64,000 nt of DNA, from assembly GCA_902793405.1 (NCBI GenBank), contig CADBDH010000009.1, forward strand, positions 1 to 64,000, given 5' to 3'. Each line of letters begins with the position of its first letter. Within the stretch, counting starts at the first letter, position 1. Under the pieces are notes generated by a model. It saw only the letters and a program-made list of their open reading frames with translations, ran no database searches and was not told the DNA's origin. The translations under genes were made by a program, and so were the position numbers. Origin of the DNA: an uncultured Bacteroidales bacterium. GTDB taxonomy: Bacteria; Bacteroidota; Bacteroidia; Bacteroidales; Muribaculaceae. Below are positions 55,011 through 63,823 of this stretch, piece by piece.

Positions 55011-55577
55011 CTATCGGGCCGATGTGGGATGCTCGGCGAAATAGCGCCACAGGGGTGCCGCCATCAAGGCCTGCAACTGGCGGTTCTCGCGTAGCATGGC
55101 CTCGACCTCGTCGCGCGAGAGCAATAGCACGGCGATGTCCTCGCTGGCATCCAGCTGCTGGTCCGACACGCGCTCTACCCCCTCGGCCAGGAAACAGTGG
55201 GTGATATTATCGCAGATGCTGGGATTCTGTCCCACGGTCATGATTTCGCGCCACTGACCGCCGCCATAGCCCGTCTCCTCGAGCAGTTCGCGACGGGCGG
55301 CCTCGATGGGCTCCTCGCCCTGCTCGACCACACCAGCGCACAGTTCATCGAGCACCACGTCCATGGCGTGACGGTACTGGCGCACCATGACAAACTCGCC
55401 CTCGCGGGTGATGGTGATGACATTAACCCACTCGGGATACTCCAGCACATAGTGCTCGGGATTGATGCGGCCGTCGGGCAGCTGCACCTTGTCCACGCGT
55501 GCCGTGAGCCACGGCCGCTGAATGATGTAGCGGCTCTCGAGCGTTGTCCATTTCTTGATTTCCTTGGCCATATTCAT
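55011..55577 (-). CDS. Nudix hydrolase, ADP-ribose pyrophosphatase type
   Basis: A 188-residue Nudix enzyme. The Nudix box is complete: GVVEQGEEPIEAARRELLEETGYGGG (pattern G-x5-E-x7-RE-U-x-EE-x-G). The upstream GEFVMVRQYRHAMDVVLDELCAG with an R-Q-Y-R stretch is typical of ADP-ribose or nucleoside-diphosphate-sugar hydrolases. It would turn ADP-ribose into AMP and ribose 5-phosphate; the exact substrate is not certain. Start at ATG 55577 or 55571. It is divergent from upxY. Confidence 0.9.
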   Translation of the reverse strand: MNMAKEIKKWTTLESRYIIQRPWLTARVDKVQLPDGRINPEHYVLEYPEWVNVITITREGEFVMVRQYRHAMDVVLDELCAGVVEQGEEPIEAARRELLEETGYGGGQWREIMTVGQNPSICDNITHCFLAEGVERVSDQQLDASEDIAVLLLSRDEVEAMLRENRQLQALMAAPLWRYFAEHPTSAR

Positions 55578-55725
55578 TTAACAGGTTAAAGGTCGGTGAA
55601 TCGTTGACATCACGTTTCACCAACTGCTAGACTATATTTATATAACGTGGAAAACAGGTAAATGGTACAGTTTTGCGAAAATTTCTGTTCCGCTCGACTT
55701 CGCCTTGAGTTCGGCGGTGCCTCGA

Positions 55726-55783
55726 GAGTGCCAAACAAAATGAGGTTTTTGTTTGGCACTCCGCTCGGCTTGCAGTACCTTTG
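55726..55783 (+). promoter_or_regulatory. upxY promoter with a 15-bp perfect hairpin over the -33 element
   Basis: TTTG (55752-55755) and TACCTTTG (55776-55783) are 20 bp apart. GAGTGCCAAACAAAA (55726-55740) and TTTTGTTTGGCACTC (55747-55761) form a 15-bp perfect inverted repeat with a six-base centre, and the right arm includes the -33 TTTG. It may bind a regulator or extrude as a cruciform. Confidence 0.8.
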
Positions 55784-55788
55784 CACAC

Positions 55789-56373
55789 GTGGAAGTAAGG
55801 ACAGTCATCAAAAAAGGACGGGAGAAGGAGGTATGGTTTGCCATTCGCGTGACCTACCACCGCGAGCTCAAGGTCAAGGAAGACCTGGAGTCGCGCGGCA
55901 TCACCTGTTTTGTGCCCATGCAGTACCGGCGAGAGGAGCGCAACGGCGTGATGCTCAAGCGGCTCGTGCCCAGTGTGCACAACCTTATCTTCGTCTATAT
56001 CAAGCCCAGCGACATGGCCGAGTACAAGAAGACCAGCGACATGCCCATCCGCTACATCATGAACCGCGAGACCCACAAGCCCATCACGGTACCCACCCGC
56101 GAGATGGAGAACTTTATCAAGGTAGCGGGCACATTTGAGGAGAAACTCATCTACCTCAATCCCGACTTGGGCGACTTTGCCAAGGGCGAACGCGTGCGCA
56201 TCATCGGCGGCATGTTTGCTGGAGCTGAGGGCGTGTTTGTCCGTGTGAAGGGCGACCGCCGCGTGGTCGTCAACGTCGAGGGCCTGGTCGCCGTGGCCAC
56301 CACCTTTGTCCACCCGTCGATGATCGAGAAAATCACCGACCCCGAACCGAATCAACTAGACAACGCATTATAA
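55789..56373 (+). CDS. UpxY-family NusG-like transcription antiterminator
   Basis: NusG paralogue of the kind that loads on RNA polymerase at surface-polysaccharide operons of Bacteroidales. The NGN domain is about residues 15-115 ([51 protein letters not shown]), and the KOW part is [38 protein letters not shown]. The frame is open into the promoter, so the first plausible start after the -7 element is GTG 55789, only 5 bp beyond it, implying a leaderless message. Only gmd and fcl follow. Confidence 0.88.
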   Translation: MEVRTVIKKGREKEVWFAIRVTYHRELKVKEDLESRGITCFVPMQYRREERNGVMLKRLVPSVHNLIFVYIKPSDMAEYKKTSDMPIRYIMNRETHKPITVPTREMENFIKVAGTFEEKLIYLNPDLGDFAKGERVRIIGGMFAGAEGVFVRVKGDRRVVVNVEGLVAVATTFVHPSMIEKITDPEPNQLDNAL

Positions 56374-56378
56374 TAACA

Positions 56379-57461
56379 ATGAACGAGAACAACCAGAAAG
56401 TCGCCCTTATCACGGGCATTACGGGCCAGGACGGTTCCTATCTGGCAGAATTCCTGCTGGACAAGGGCTACGAGGTGCATGGCATCCTGCGCCGCAGCAG
56501 CAGTTTCAATACTGGCCGCATCGAGCACCTGTACCTTGACGAGTGGGTGCGCGACATGAAGCAGCGCCGCCTCATCAACCTGCACTATGGCGACATGACC
56601 GACAGCAGCTCGCTCATCCGCATCATTGAGAAAATCAAGCCCGACGAGATTTACAACCTGGCGGCACAAAGCCATGTGAAGGTATCGTTCGACGTGCCCG
56701 AATATACCGCCGAGACCGATGCCGTGGGCACCCTGCGCCTCATCGAGGCGGTGCGCATTGCTGGCCGCGAGAAGTTGACGCGCATCTACCAGGCCAGCAC
56801 CAGTGAGCTTTATGGCAAGGTGCAGGAGGTGCCGCAGCGCGAGACTACGCCCTTCTATCCCCGCAGCCCATACGGTTGCGCCAAGCTGTACTCGTTCTGG
56901 ATCATGAAGAACTACCGCGAGAGCTACGGCATGTTCTGCGCCAACGGCATCCTGTTCAACCATGAGAGCGAGCGCCGAGGCGAAACCTTCGTGACGCGCA
57001 AAATCACATTTGCCGCCGCCCGCATCGCCCACGGCCTGCAGGACAAGCTCTATCTGGGCAACCTGAATGCCCTGCGCGACTGGGGCTATGCCCGCGACTA
57101 TGTGGAGTGCATGTGGCTCATCCTGCAGCAGCCCGGGCCCGACGACTTCGTCATTGCCACGGGCGAGTGCCACTCGGTGAGGGAGTTCTGCACCCTGGCC
57201 TTCCACCATGCCGGCATCGAGCTGCAATGGCAGGGAGAGGGCATTAACGAGAAAGGCATCGACAAGGCGACCGGCAAAGTGATTGTCGAGGTGGATCCCA
57301 AGTACTTCCGCCCCGCCGAGGTGGACCAGCTGCTGGGCGACCCCACCAAGGCGAAACAACAACTCGGCTGGAACCCGCAGAAGACCTCGTTCGAGGACCT
57401 GGTGCGCATCATGGTCGAACATGACATGCAGCACATCAAAAAAATCTATCACCTGAAATGA
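56379..57461 (+). CDS. gmd: GDP-mannose 4,6-dehydratase
   Basis: Converts GDP-D-mannose to GDP-4-keto-6-deoxymannose, the first step to GDP-L-fucose. A short-chain dehydrogenase fold of 360 residues with NADP-binding [15 protein letters not shown] (about 13-27), active-site [10 protein letters not shown] and YxxxK in [30 protein letters not shown] is diagnostic for Gmd. It starts 5 bp after upxY and overlaps fcl by 4 bp. Confidence 0.97.
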   Translation: MNENNQKVALITGITGQDGSYLAEFLLDKGYEVHGILRRSSSFNTGRIEHLYLDEWVRDMKQRRLINLHYGDMTDSSSLIRIIEKIKPDEIYNLAAQSHVKVSFDVPEYTAETDAVGTLRLIEAVRIAGREKLTRIYQASTSELYGKVQEVPQRETTPFYPRSPYGCAKLYSFWIMKNYRESYGMFCANGILFNHESERRGETFVTRKITFAAARIAHGLQDKLYLGNLNALRDWGYARDYVECMWLILQQPGPDDFVIATGECHSVREFCTLAFHHAGIELQWQGEGINEKGIDKATGKVIVEVDPKYFRPAEVDQLLGDPTKAKQQLGWNPQKTSFEDLVRIMVEHDMQHIKKIYHLK

Positions 57462-58528
57462 ATAAAGACGCAAAGATATACGTAGCGGGACACCGCGGAC
57501 TCGTGGGCAGCGCTATCTGGAACAGCCTGCAACGCAAGGGTTATACCAACCTCATCGGCCGCACCCACCAGGAACTGGACCTGATGGATGCAGTGGCAGT
57601 CAGGCAGTTCTTTGACGAAGAACAGCCCGAATACGTCGTGCTTGCCGCAGCCCATGTGGGCGGCATCATGGCGAACCTGAAATACCGCGCCGACTTCATT
57701 TACCAGAACCTCGCCATTCAGCAGAACGTCATCGGCGAGAGCTGGCGTCACGGCGTGAAAAAGCTGCTTTTCCTGGGCAGCACCTGCATCTACCCGCGTG
57801 AGGCGCCCCAGCCCATCGGCGAACAGACCCTGCTGACGTCACCGCTGGAGTACACTAACGAGCCCTATGCCATCGCCAAAATTGCCGGATTGAAGATGTG
57901 CGAGTCGTTCAACCTGCAGTACGGCACCAACTTCATCGCCGTCATGCCCACCAACCTGTACGGCCCACGCGACAACTTCGACCTGGAGACGAGCCACGTC
58001 ATGCCCGCCATGATCAGGAAGATGCATCTGGCCAAGATGCTCAACGAGGACAACTTCGACGGCATCCGCGCCGACCTGGACCGCCGACCCGTCGAACACG
58101 TCGACGGCAAAGCCACCGAGGAGCAGATTGTCACCACGCTCGAGAAATATGGCATCCTCAAGGATCGACTGCGCCTGTGGGGCACTGGTGCGCCGATAAG
58201 AGAGTTCCTGTGGAGCGAGGATATGGCTGACGCCAGTGTATATTGCCTGGAGCACATCGACTTTGACGACGTGCGCGGCACGAGCGACGAGGTGCGCAAC
58301 TGCCACATCAACATCGGCAGCGGCAAGGAAGTCACCATCAGGGAACTCGCCGAACTCGTCAAGGCCACCGTAGACTACCGCGGCGCCATCGAATGGGATG
58401 CCACCAAACCCGACGGCACCCTGCGCAAACTCACCGACGTGAGCCGCCTGCACTCCCTAGGTTGGCACCACACCATGGAACTCGACGACGGCGTCCCCGC
58501 CCTCTACCGCTGGTACCTGACGAATTGA
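57458..58528 (+). CDS. fcl: GDP-L-fucose synthase
   Basis: Epimerises and reduces the Gmd product to GDP-L-fucose. The 356-residue protein has [14 protein letters not shown] (about 8-21), LGSTCIYP, and the catalytic Y-x-x-x-K in [23 protein letters not shown] is characteristic. It overlaps gmd by 4 bp (ATGA), so expression is coupled. The GDP-fucose can feed capsule or glycoprotein fucosylation, but no glycosyltransferase is encoded next to it. Confidence 0.96.
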   Translation: MNKDAKIYVAGHRGLVGSAIWNSLQRKGYTNLIGRTHQELDLMDAVAVRQFFDEEQPEYVVLAAAHVGGIMANLKYRADFIYQNLAIQQNVIGESWRHGVKKLLFLGSTCIYPREAPQPIGEQTLLTSPLEYTNEPYAIAKIAGLKMCESFNLQYGTNFIAVMPTNLYGPRDNFDLETSHVMPAMIRKMHLAKMLNEDNFDGIRADLDRRPVEHVDGKATEEQIVTTLEKYGILKDRLRLWGTGAPIREFLWSEDMADASVYCLEHIDFDDVRGTSDEVRNCHINIGSGKEVTIRELAELVKATVDYRGAIEWDATKPDGTLRKLTDVSRLHSLGWHHTMELDDGVPALYRWYLTN

Positions 58529-58545
58529 ACATGATCATTATCTTC

Positions 58546-58587
58546 AACAAATCCACCGCCCAGAATTTGAGCGGTGGATTTGTTTTT
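58546..58587 (+). terminator. Intrinsic terminator after fcl
   Basis: AACAAATCCACCGC pairs perfectly with GCGGTGGATTTGTT (14 bp) around a 10-base loop, followed by TTTCTC. It is 18 bp after the fcl stop and closes the upxY-gmd-fcl unit. Confidence 0.85.
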
Positions 58588-58712
58588 CTCTATACCATTG
58601 AATACATTAACACACAATATGGCATTACTGCAATCACGGTTTATAAGAAAGAGGTTGCATTTAGTATTCTACTATATCTACCTTAATAGACAGACAAAAG
58701 AAGTAGAAAAAC

Positions 58713-58743
58713 TTTGACACCAGCCAAAAACACCTTACCTTTG
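58713..58743 (+). promoter_or_regulatory. Promoter of the 58771 gene
   Basis: TTTG (58713-58716) and TACCTTTG (58736-58743) are 19 bp apart, an exact consensus. The ATG follows 27 bp later. Confidence 0.85.
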
Positions 58744-58770
58744 CAAATAAAACCAAATAGTATTTGCTTT

Positions 58771-59199
58771 ATGAACAACAAATCATGCTTAGGCACTATC
58801 GCCATGTGCGCGACCATCATATCATGCATTATTGCTCTTTTATTGTATTTTCATATACAACCACCATTTTTATTTCAGAATGATGAGGACATTGCAAGAG
58901 AAGTTAATATGAATTTATTGGGTGGTATTGGTGAGGCTCAATGTAAAGAGTTTATAATGGACGGATCAACTGGGCACTACACTTTTAAAGGGGCCGACAA
59001 TGTGCAACGAACTCTAAAACTAAATCACTACAATAAAAAAACGGGTAAATGTATAATTGAAGCATATCTGCGAGATAAATATATCGGGAGATTTGATGGA
59101 TTATACGAGAATAGTTCAAGTCCTCACAAGATTTATAAAGGCAAATTCATTAGTGTGAAACCTGGAGTTTCATTAGACTTTTATCTATATGAAAATTAG
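58771..59199 (+). CDS. Hypothetical single-pass membrane protein
   Basis: A 142-residue protein with one N-terminal membrane helix (GTIAMCATIISCIIALLLYF) and a soluble, probably beta-rich extracytoplasmic domain (STGHYTFKGADNVQRTLKLN, KYIGRFDGLYENSSS, KGKFISVKPGVSLDFYLYEN). The frame is open from 58714, inside the promoter; ATG 58771 is preferred. Codons are far more A+T-rich than in the upstream sugar genes, hinting at recent acquisition. It has its own promoter and terminator. No family recognised. Confidence 0.7.
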   Translation: MNNKSCLGTIAMCATIISCIIALLLYFHIQPPFLFQNDEDIAREVNMNLLGGIGEAQCKEFIMDGSTGHYTFKGADNVQRTLKLNHYNKKTGKCIIEAYLRDKYIGRFDGLYENSSSPHKIYKGKFISVKPGVSLDFYLYEN

Positions 59200-59219
59200 T
59201 TGCCAAGTATTGTATAAAC

Positions 59220-59263
59220 AAATTAATGCCTTTGATTCTGTTCTGAATCAAAGGCATTAATTT
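59220..59263 (+). terminator. 19-bp perfect terminator hairpin
   Basis: AAATTAATGCCTTTGATTC (59220-59238) pairs perfectly with its complement at 59245-59263 around TGTTCT. The right arm ends in ATTT, and A+T-rich flanks allow use from either side. Confidence 0.8.
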
Positions 59264-59343
59264 ACTGTAATCTTTTGCAAATCAGTTAGTACGTCATTAA
59301 CTCACCAAACTCGAGTTACAGATTTCCCTCATAATGCTGATAA

Positions 59344-59577
59344 GAAACCAAATCAATCCCACACCTGTTTGGCAAACCATATCGCATCCATTTTACACAT
59401 AATGGCAAGAAGCGCTCATTCCTTCTCTCCCCTCCCGATACAGAGATAGGGGTTGCCATAGATGGTTATTATGATTTGGGGTGGTATATAGATGAAGGTG
59501 TTATTCATAACTCAATAACAGGAGAAGAAAAGGAACGTAACTTCATAACCTTTAAGGTTGATAAAGAGATTGATTAA
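59344..59577 (+). pseudogene. Coding remnant, C-terminal fragment without a start
   Basis: An open frame of 77 codons with no ATG, GTG or TTG start reads like real protein: HLFGKPYRIHFTHNGKKRSF, then GVAIDGYYDLGWYIDEGVIH and ERNFITFKVDKEID before TAA. An in-frame TAA precedes it at 59341. It appears to be the end of a gene whose front has been lost. The family is not recognised. Bases 59578-59717 after it hold no supported gene. Confidence 0.45.
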
Positions 59578-59766
59578 TCGTAGCCTATTGATTGACAGCA
59601 TCATAGCCATGTTTTGGCCATGGTCGGTTGCTGAGGCTGCATTGGCGTCAGCTTGTTGACATCGGCTTTTTTCATATTTTTCTTTTTTCTGTGCAGATAG
59701 ACTGCACAGTTTCATTATATATTTGCGGTGCATAATCAAAATATTAACCGAATAAAAGCTATAACT

Positions 59767-60546
59767 ATGAAAGTATTATCAGTACAGCAGCCGTGGGCTT
59801 CACTCATCGTGGCAGGAATCAAAGACGTGGAGAACCGCACCTGGAAACCTAAGGAAATGCCTGGACGTATACTCGTCCACGCCAGTAAAAAGTGCTCCAT
59901 ACTCACTATGGGCAAAGAGCCTGTTGAGTGGGTGCAGGAGATCTTGAACGAAATCACCTTTGGCAATCTACCCGATTTCCCCGAAATGCCTGATGGCGCT
60001 ATCATCGGCTACGTGACCGTCGATAGTGTAGACAAGGACAATGCAAGCAGTATTTGGGCGGCTGGTGAGAGTAATGACGAACGCCTCTACTACTGGCACC
60101 TCAAGGATGCTTTCATCTTTGACGAGCCCATCACTGGCGTGAAGGGCAAACTCCACCTCTGGGACTATGATTTAGACGAGAATAACCTGCCGGCAACCCA
60201 TCAAGTAAAGTTGGTAGGCGTTGAGGTCGAAGATGACCATGTGTTCATTCCTGTCATCAAGGACATTTGGGACAAGCTTCAACCTAACGGATCGTTTGCT
60301 ATTGAACTAGGTAGCCCTGCCGTGGAGCTGTGTTTGCCTGATGTCTATGACTTGAAGCCATTAAAGACCATTACCTTCATCCACGATGGTCAGCAGCGCT
60401 CCTTCGCTCTCAGACCTGAGACCGAATGGAAATACTACACAGACGGCAGTGAGGACCAGAATCCCGCCATGTACTTGTCCTTGCTCAATCCCGAAGATGC
60501 CGCGCGCAATATTGCCTATTTCATTTGGGGAGAGGAACTCAAATAA
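59767..60546 (+). CDS. ASCH-domain protein
   Basis: A 259-residue protein whose first 150 residues form an ASCH (PUA-like) domain: MKVLSVQQPWASLIVAGIKD, VENRTWKP, GRILVHASKK and AIIGYVTVDSV are the usual hallmarks. ASCH domains bind RNA or modified nucleosides, and some are hydrolases. The remaining 110 residues (HQVKLVGVEVEDDHVFIPVI onward) match nothing I know. Start ATG 59767; a -7-like TATATTTG is at 59718-59725. It lies just upstream of a WYL regulator and a type I restriction system, so a part in defence or nucleic-acid modification is possible. Confidence 0.85.
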   Translation: MKVLSVQQPWASLIVAGIKDVENRTWKPKEMPGRILVHASKKCSILTMGKEPVEWVQEILNEITFGNLPDFPEMPDGAIIGYVTVDSVDKDNASSIWAAGESNDERLYYWHLKDAFIFDEPITGVKGKLHLWDYDLDENNLPATHQVKLVGVEVEDDHVFIPVIKDIWDKLQPNGSFAIELGSPAVELCLPDVYDLKPLKTITFIHDGQQRSFALRPETEWKYYTDGSEDQNPAMYLSLLNPEDAARNIAYFIWGEELK

Positions 60547-60618
60547 AAACTTGCCACACCACATCGATAGATAAAGGCCAACCTTTATCACTATTTCTTC
60601 TTAATTTCACAGTGATTG

Positions 60619-60649
60619 TTGGCATTTTCGAAAATTATTAGTATTTTTG
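60619..60649 (+). promoter_or_regulatory. Promoter of the WYL regulator gene
   Basis: TTG (60619-60621) and TATTTTTG (60642-60649) are 20 bp apart, 38 bp before the ATG at 60688. Confidence 0.7.
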
Positions 60650-60687
60650 TGAGTCAGAATAAACCTTGATATAAACTCAGTCATCCG

Positions 60688-61725
60688 ATGCCAGTTAACA
60701 AGAATGCCTACATACGTTACCGCGCGCTTGACCGCTGTTTTCGCAACAGGCAGCGACGCTTCTTTATGGACGATCTGATTGATGCCTGTACCGAAGCCTT
60801 GGTTGCAGCCAACTTTGACGGTGGCGTAGGCCGTCGTCAGATATTCAATGACATCCTCTTTATGGAGAGCGTTGATGGATTCGACGTTGAGATAGAACGC
60901 TTGCGCGAAGGCAAGAAAGTATATTACCGTTATAAGGATCCCGACACAAGCATCAACCAGCAGCCCATCTCCAAGGCTGAGGCTCAACAGTTGCAGCAAG
61001 CCATTAGCACGCTGACCCGCTTCCGTGGCCTTCCGCAGTATGAATGGATTGAGGAAGTCATCACCAACCTTGAACACCGCTTTGACCTCGAGGGCAAGAG
61101 CGTGGGCGTTGTATGCTTTGAGCAGAACCGCGAGCTAAAAGGGTTGGAATATCTGGGTCCGCTTATCGACGCAGCCACCGAGCACAAGGTTCTCAAAATC
61201 AACTACCATAACTACAAGCGTGGTGGGCGTGATATGGAGTTCATTTTTCACCCCTATCACCTCAAGCAATACAATAACCGATGGTTCGCTTTCGGGCGCA
61301 ATGATGCTACAGGTCAGATTCTGAACCTGGCTCTCGACCGGATAGAAGGTACTGAGCCCTGTGACGAAATTGAGTTCATCGTTAACACCGAGATTGATTT
61401 TGATCATCACTTCGATAACGTTATCGGCGTTACTATCCCCAACGACCCGGAGGTTAAGCGTGTCGTGTTCCGCACCACGCCAGAGCGTTACCCCTACATC
61501 TGGTCCAAGCCGCTCCATCCCTCACAACGCATTGTGGACCGCAAGCAGTGCATGTTGAGTATTGATGTCGCCCCCAACCCCGAACTGGAGCAAAAATTGT
61601 TGTCCTTCGGGCCCGACATCGAGGTGCTGGAGCCAGAGCATTTACGGGAGCAGATCAAGAAAAAAGTTGAAGATTCTTACAATAAATATTTTTCTGTGCA
61701 CAAAGGTCGCACAGATGGGGAGTAA
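60688..61725 (+). CDS. WYL-domain transcriptional regulator
   Basis: A 345-residue protein with an N-terminal winged helix (about 1-75: YIRYRALDRCFRNRQRRFFM, VGRRQIFNDILFMES), a linker, a WYL domain (about 160-245: LIDAATEHKVLKINYHNYKR, HPYHLKQYNNRWFAFGR, where RWFAFG stands for the WYL core) and a C-terminal WCX-like region. Such proteins act as repressors or ligand-sensing switches of phage-defence loci (BrxR, CapW). hsdM begins 40 bp downstream, so this gene very probably controls the restriction system. Confidence 0.9.
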   Translation: MPVNKNAYIRYRALDRCFRNRQRRFFMDDLIDACTEALVAANFDGGVGRRQIFNDILFMESVDGFDVEIERLREGKKVYYRYKDPDTSINQQPISKAEAQQLQQAISTLTRFRGLPQYEWIEEVITNLEHRFDLEGKSVGVVCFEQNRELKGLEYLGPLIDAATEHKVLKINYHNYKRGGRDMEFIFHPYHLKQYNNRWFAFGRNDATGQILNLALDRIEGTEPCDEIEFIVNTEIDFDHHFDNVIGVTIPNDPEVKRVVFRTTPERYPYIWSKPLHPSQRIVDRKQCMLSIDVAPNPELEQKLLSFGPDIEVLEPEHLREQIKKKVEDSYNKYFSVHKGRTDGE

Positions 61726-61765
61726 ATTTGCAAGAGAACAATAACAAAGTAACTATAATTAGATT

Positions 61766-63820
61766 ATGCCAAACAATCAGAACACCCAACGCGAGCAAGA
61801 ACTTGCCAACATCATCTGGGACATCAAGGAGATTATCCGCAACCTCTATGATGACGCCGAGGTCGAGGACGTTATTCTGCCCTTTACCCTCCTGCGCCGT
61901 TTGGACTGCGTACTCGACTCACATCGCGAGGCTATCATGGCCGCTATCCAGGATGTGCCTGATGTGCAGAAGAAGTACAAACTTAAAGCCGAGATGAGAA
62001 AGCACAACCTCACGTTCTTCAACACTTCTGGGCTTTCGCTGGAGCGGCTGCTTGGTGCTCCAGAGCAGATCGGTCAGTCCTTTGAGACCTATCTCAATGG
62101 ATTTACCGACAACGTGAAGGATATTCTCGCCAACTTCGTTCACAGCGATACCGATAGCGAGATTGTTGACTTGACACCCATCTACTCTCGTCTGGAGCGC
62201 GGTAACAAGCTGTTCTCGGTCATCCAGTTGTTTGTACAGCGTGCCGACCTGCACCCCGATGTGGTGACTAACGCCATGATGGGAACGGTGTTTGAGATTG
62301 TCATCCGTCGTTCTAAGGAAGCCAGCAACACCAAGGCTGGTCAGTTCTATACCCCTCGCGAGATTGTTCGCTTGCTCACTTCACTCACCCTGTGTGGCCA
62401 GGAGAGCAAGCTCTATGAATACGGCAAGCATTTTACCGTCTATGATCCTTGTTGTGGAACTGGAGGAATGCTCACAGTATGCAAAGAATACCTGCAAGAA
62501 CTTTCTGGTCGTCCTGACATGAAAGTCTATCTTTATGGCCAGGAACTCAACGAGAAGACCTATGCCATCTGCAAGAGCGACTTGCTGATGAAGGGTGATG
62601 ACCAGAACCTTGACGAGCAGTTATACCAAGGTGACACTCTTGGCAACGACCGCCTGATTGGCAAAACCTTTGACTTCATGCTTGCCAATCCCCCCTTCGG
62701 TGTGGATTGGGGAAAGGACGAGAATGTAAAGAAGCGTGTTCAGGACGACAATTGCCCCGGAGGTCGTTTTGAGGCTGGTCTGCCCAGTACCAACGACGGC
62801 TCATTGCTCTTCCTCCAGCATATGATTAGCAAGATGGATGCTGGCGGGTCACGCATCGGCATCGTCCTTAACGGTTCACCGTTGTTTAACGGTGATGCGG
62901 GCAGTGGTTGGAGTAACATCCGTAAGATGCTGCTCGACCGCAACCTGCTTGACTGCATTGTTGCTTTGCCCAAAAGCCTGTTTTACGGAGCCGACATTCT
63001 TACGTACTTATGGATATTAGACAATAAACGTCCTGATGAGCGTCGAAACAAAGTACTCTTTATTGATGCAGCTCACAAAGAGTATCTCAATCTACTTCAA
63101 AAGAACCTGGGTAGAAAACGCTACGAGGTGAGCGAAGAAGGCTCTGCTGACATCCTTGAAATCTATCGGGACTATCAATCTTGCTCACGTGACATCCGCA
63201 ACGAAAAAACAGGCGAGGTCGAGCATCTTGAAATCGCCAAGTTGCTTGACTACGACGACTTCCGATATACTACTGTTGCCACTCGTCGCCCCCTGCGTGT
63301 CAAGGCTCAGGTTACCAACTACCGTATAGCCACTTGCATCAACGATAAGAAGTACAAGGACTGCCAGGATTGGTTGTCTCGCTTGTTTGAGGAAACCGAT
63401 GGCAAGGAATACACCAATTTCAATGCTTTTATTGAGGATGCAAAAGCAGCATCCAAAAAACATGGCTACAAGTGGAGTAAAACCTACTATGACGCGCTGT
63501 TGAAATATTTTACCGAAGTTTGTCCCGAAGCCGACATCGTGCGTGATGGCAAGGGAAACCCTGTGGCAGATAGTGCCCTTAACGATACCGAAAAGATTCC
63601 CGCCAAGCAGGACATTGACGAGTACTTCGAGCGCGAGGTGCTGCCTTATGCCCCCGATGCCTGGATGGACCGTTCCAAGGACAAGTTGGGCGTGGAGTTC
63701 CCCTTCACCCGCCTATTCTATGTCTATCGTCCCCTTCGTAGCAGTGAGGACATTCTCAAGGAACTCGCTGCACTCGATGCCCAGATGGACAAGGAAATTG
63801 CAGAACTCTCAATCGACTAA
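61766..63820 (+). CDS. hsdM: Type I restriction-modification methyltransferase subunit
   Basis: Adenine-N6 DNA methyltransferase of a type I system. The N-terminal helical domain is about residues 1-150 (ANIIWDIKEIIRNLYDDAEV; ILPFTLLRRLDCVL). SAM motif I is VYDPCCGTGGML (about 225-236) and the catalytic motif is NPPF (about 308-311) in FDFMLANPPFGVDWG. At 684 residues it is about 150 longer than EcoKI HsdM (529). The extra C-terminal part (about 520-684) includes YEVSEEGSADILEIYRDYQS before it and ends in a helical segment. hsdS starts 3 bp later. Confidence 0.94.
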   Translation: MPNNQNTQREQELANIIWDIKEIIRNLYDDAEVEDVILPFTLLRRLDCVLDSHREAIMAAIQDVPDVQKKYKLKAEMRKHNLTFFNTSGLSLERLLGAPEQIGQSFETYLNGFTDNVKDILANFVHSDTDSEIVDLTPIYSRLERGNKLFSVIQLFVQRADLHPDVVTNAMMGTVFEIVIRRSKEASNTKAGQFYTPREIVRLLTSLTLCGQESKLYEYGKHFTVYDPCCGTGGMLTVCKEYLQELSGRPDMKVYLYGQELNEKTYAICKSDLLMKGDDQNLDEQLYQGDTLGNDRLIGKTFDFMLANPPFGVDWGKDENVKKRVQDDNCPGGRFEAGLPSTNDGSLLFLQHMISKMDAGGSRIGIVLNGSPLFNGDAGSGWSNIRKMLLDRNLLDCIVALPKSLFYGADILTYLWILDNKRPDERRNKVLFIDAAHKEYLNLLQKNLGRKRYEVSEEGSADILEIYRDYQSCSRDIRNEKTGEVEHLEIAKLLDYDDFRYTTVATRRPLRVKAQVTNYRIATCINDKKYKDCQDWLSRLFEETDGKEYTNFNAFIEDAKAASKKHGYKWSKTYYDALLKYFTEVCPEADIVRDGKGNPVADSALNDTEKIPAKQDIDEYFEREVLPYAPDAWMDRSKDKLGVEFPFTRLFYVYRPLRSSEDILKELAALDAQMDKEIAELSID

Positions 63821-63823
63821 GCA

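Noticed and set aside
55726-55783. Invertible (phase-variable) promoter before upxY
   Set aside because: The inverted arms are only six bases apart and do not enclose the promoter; no recombinase gene is nearby.
59512-59739. 75-codon minus-strand frame upstream of the ASCH gene
   Set aside because: Overlaps the coding remnant and the ASCH promoter region, with no conserved features.
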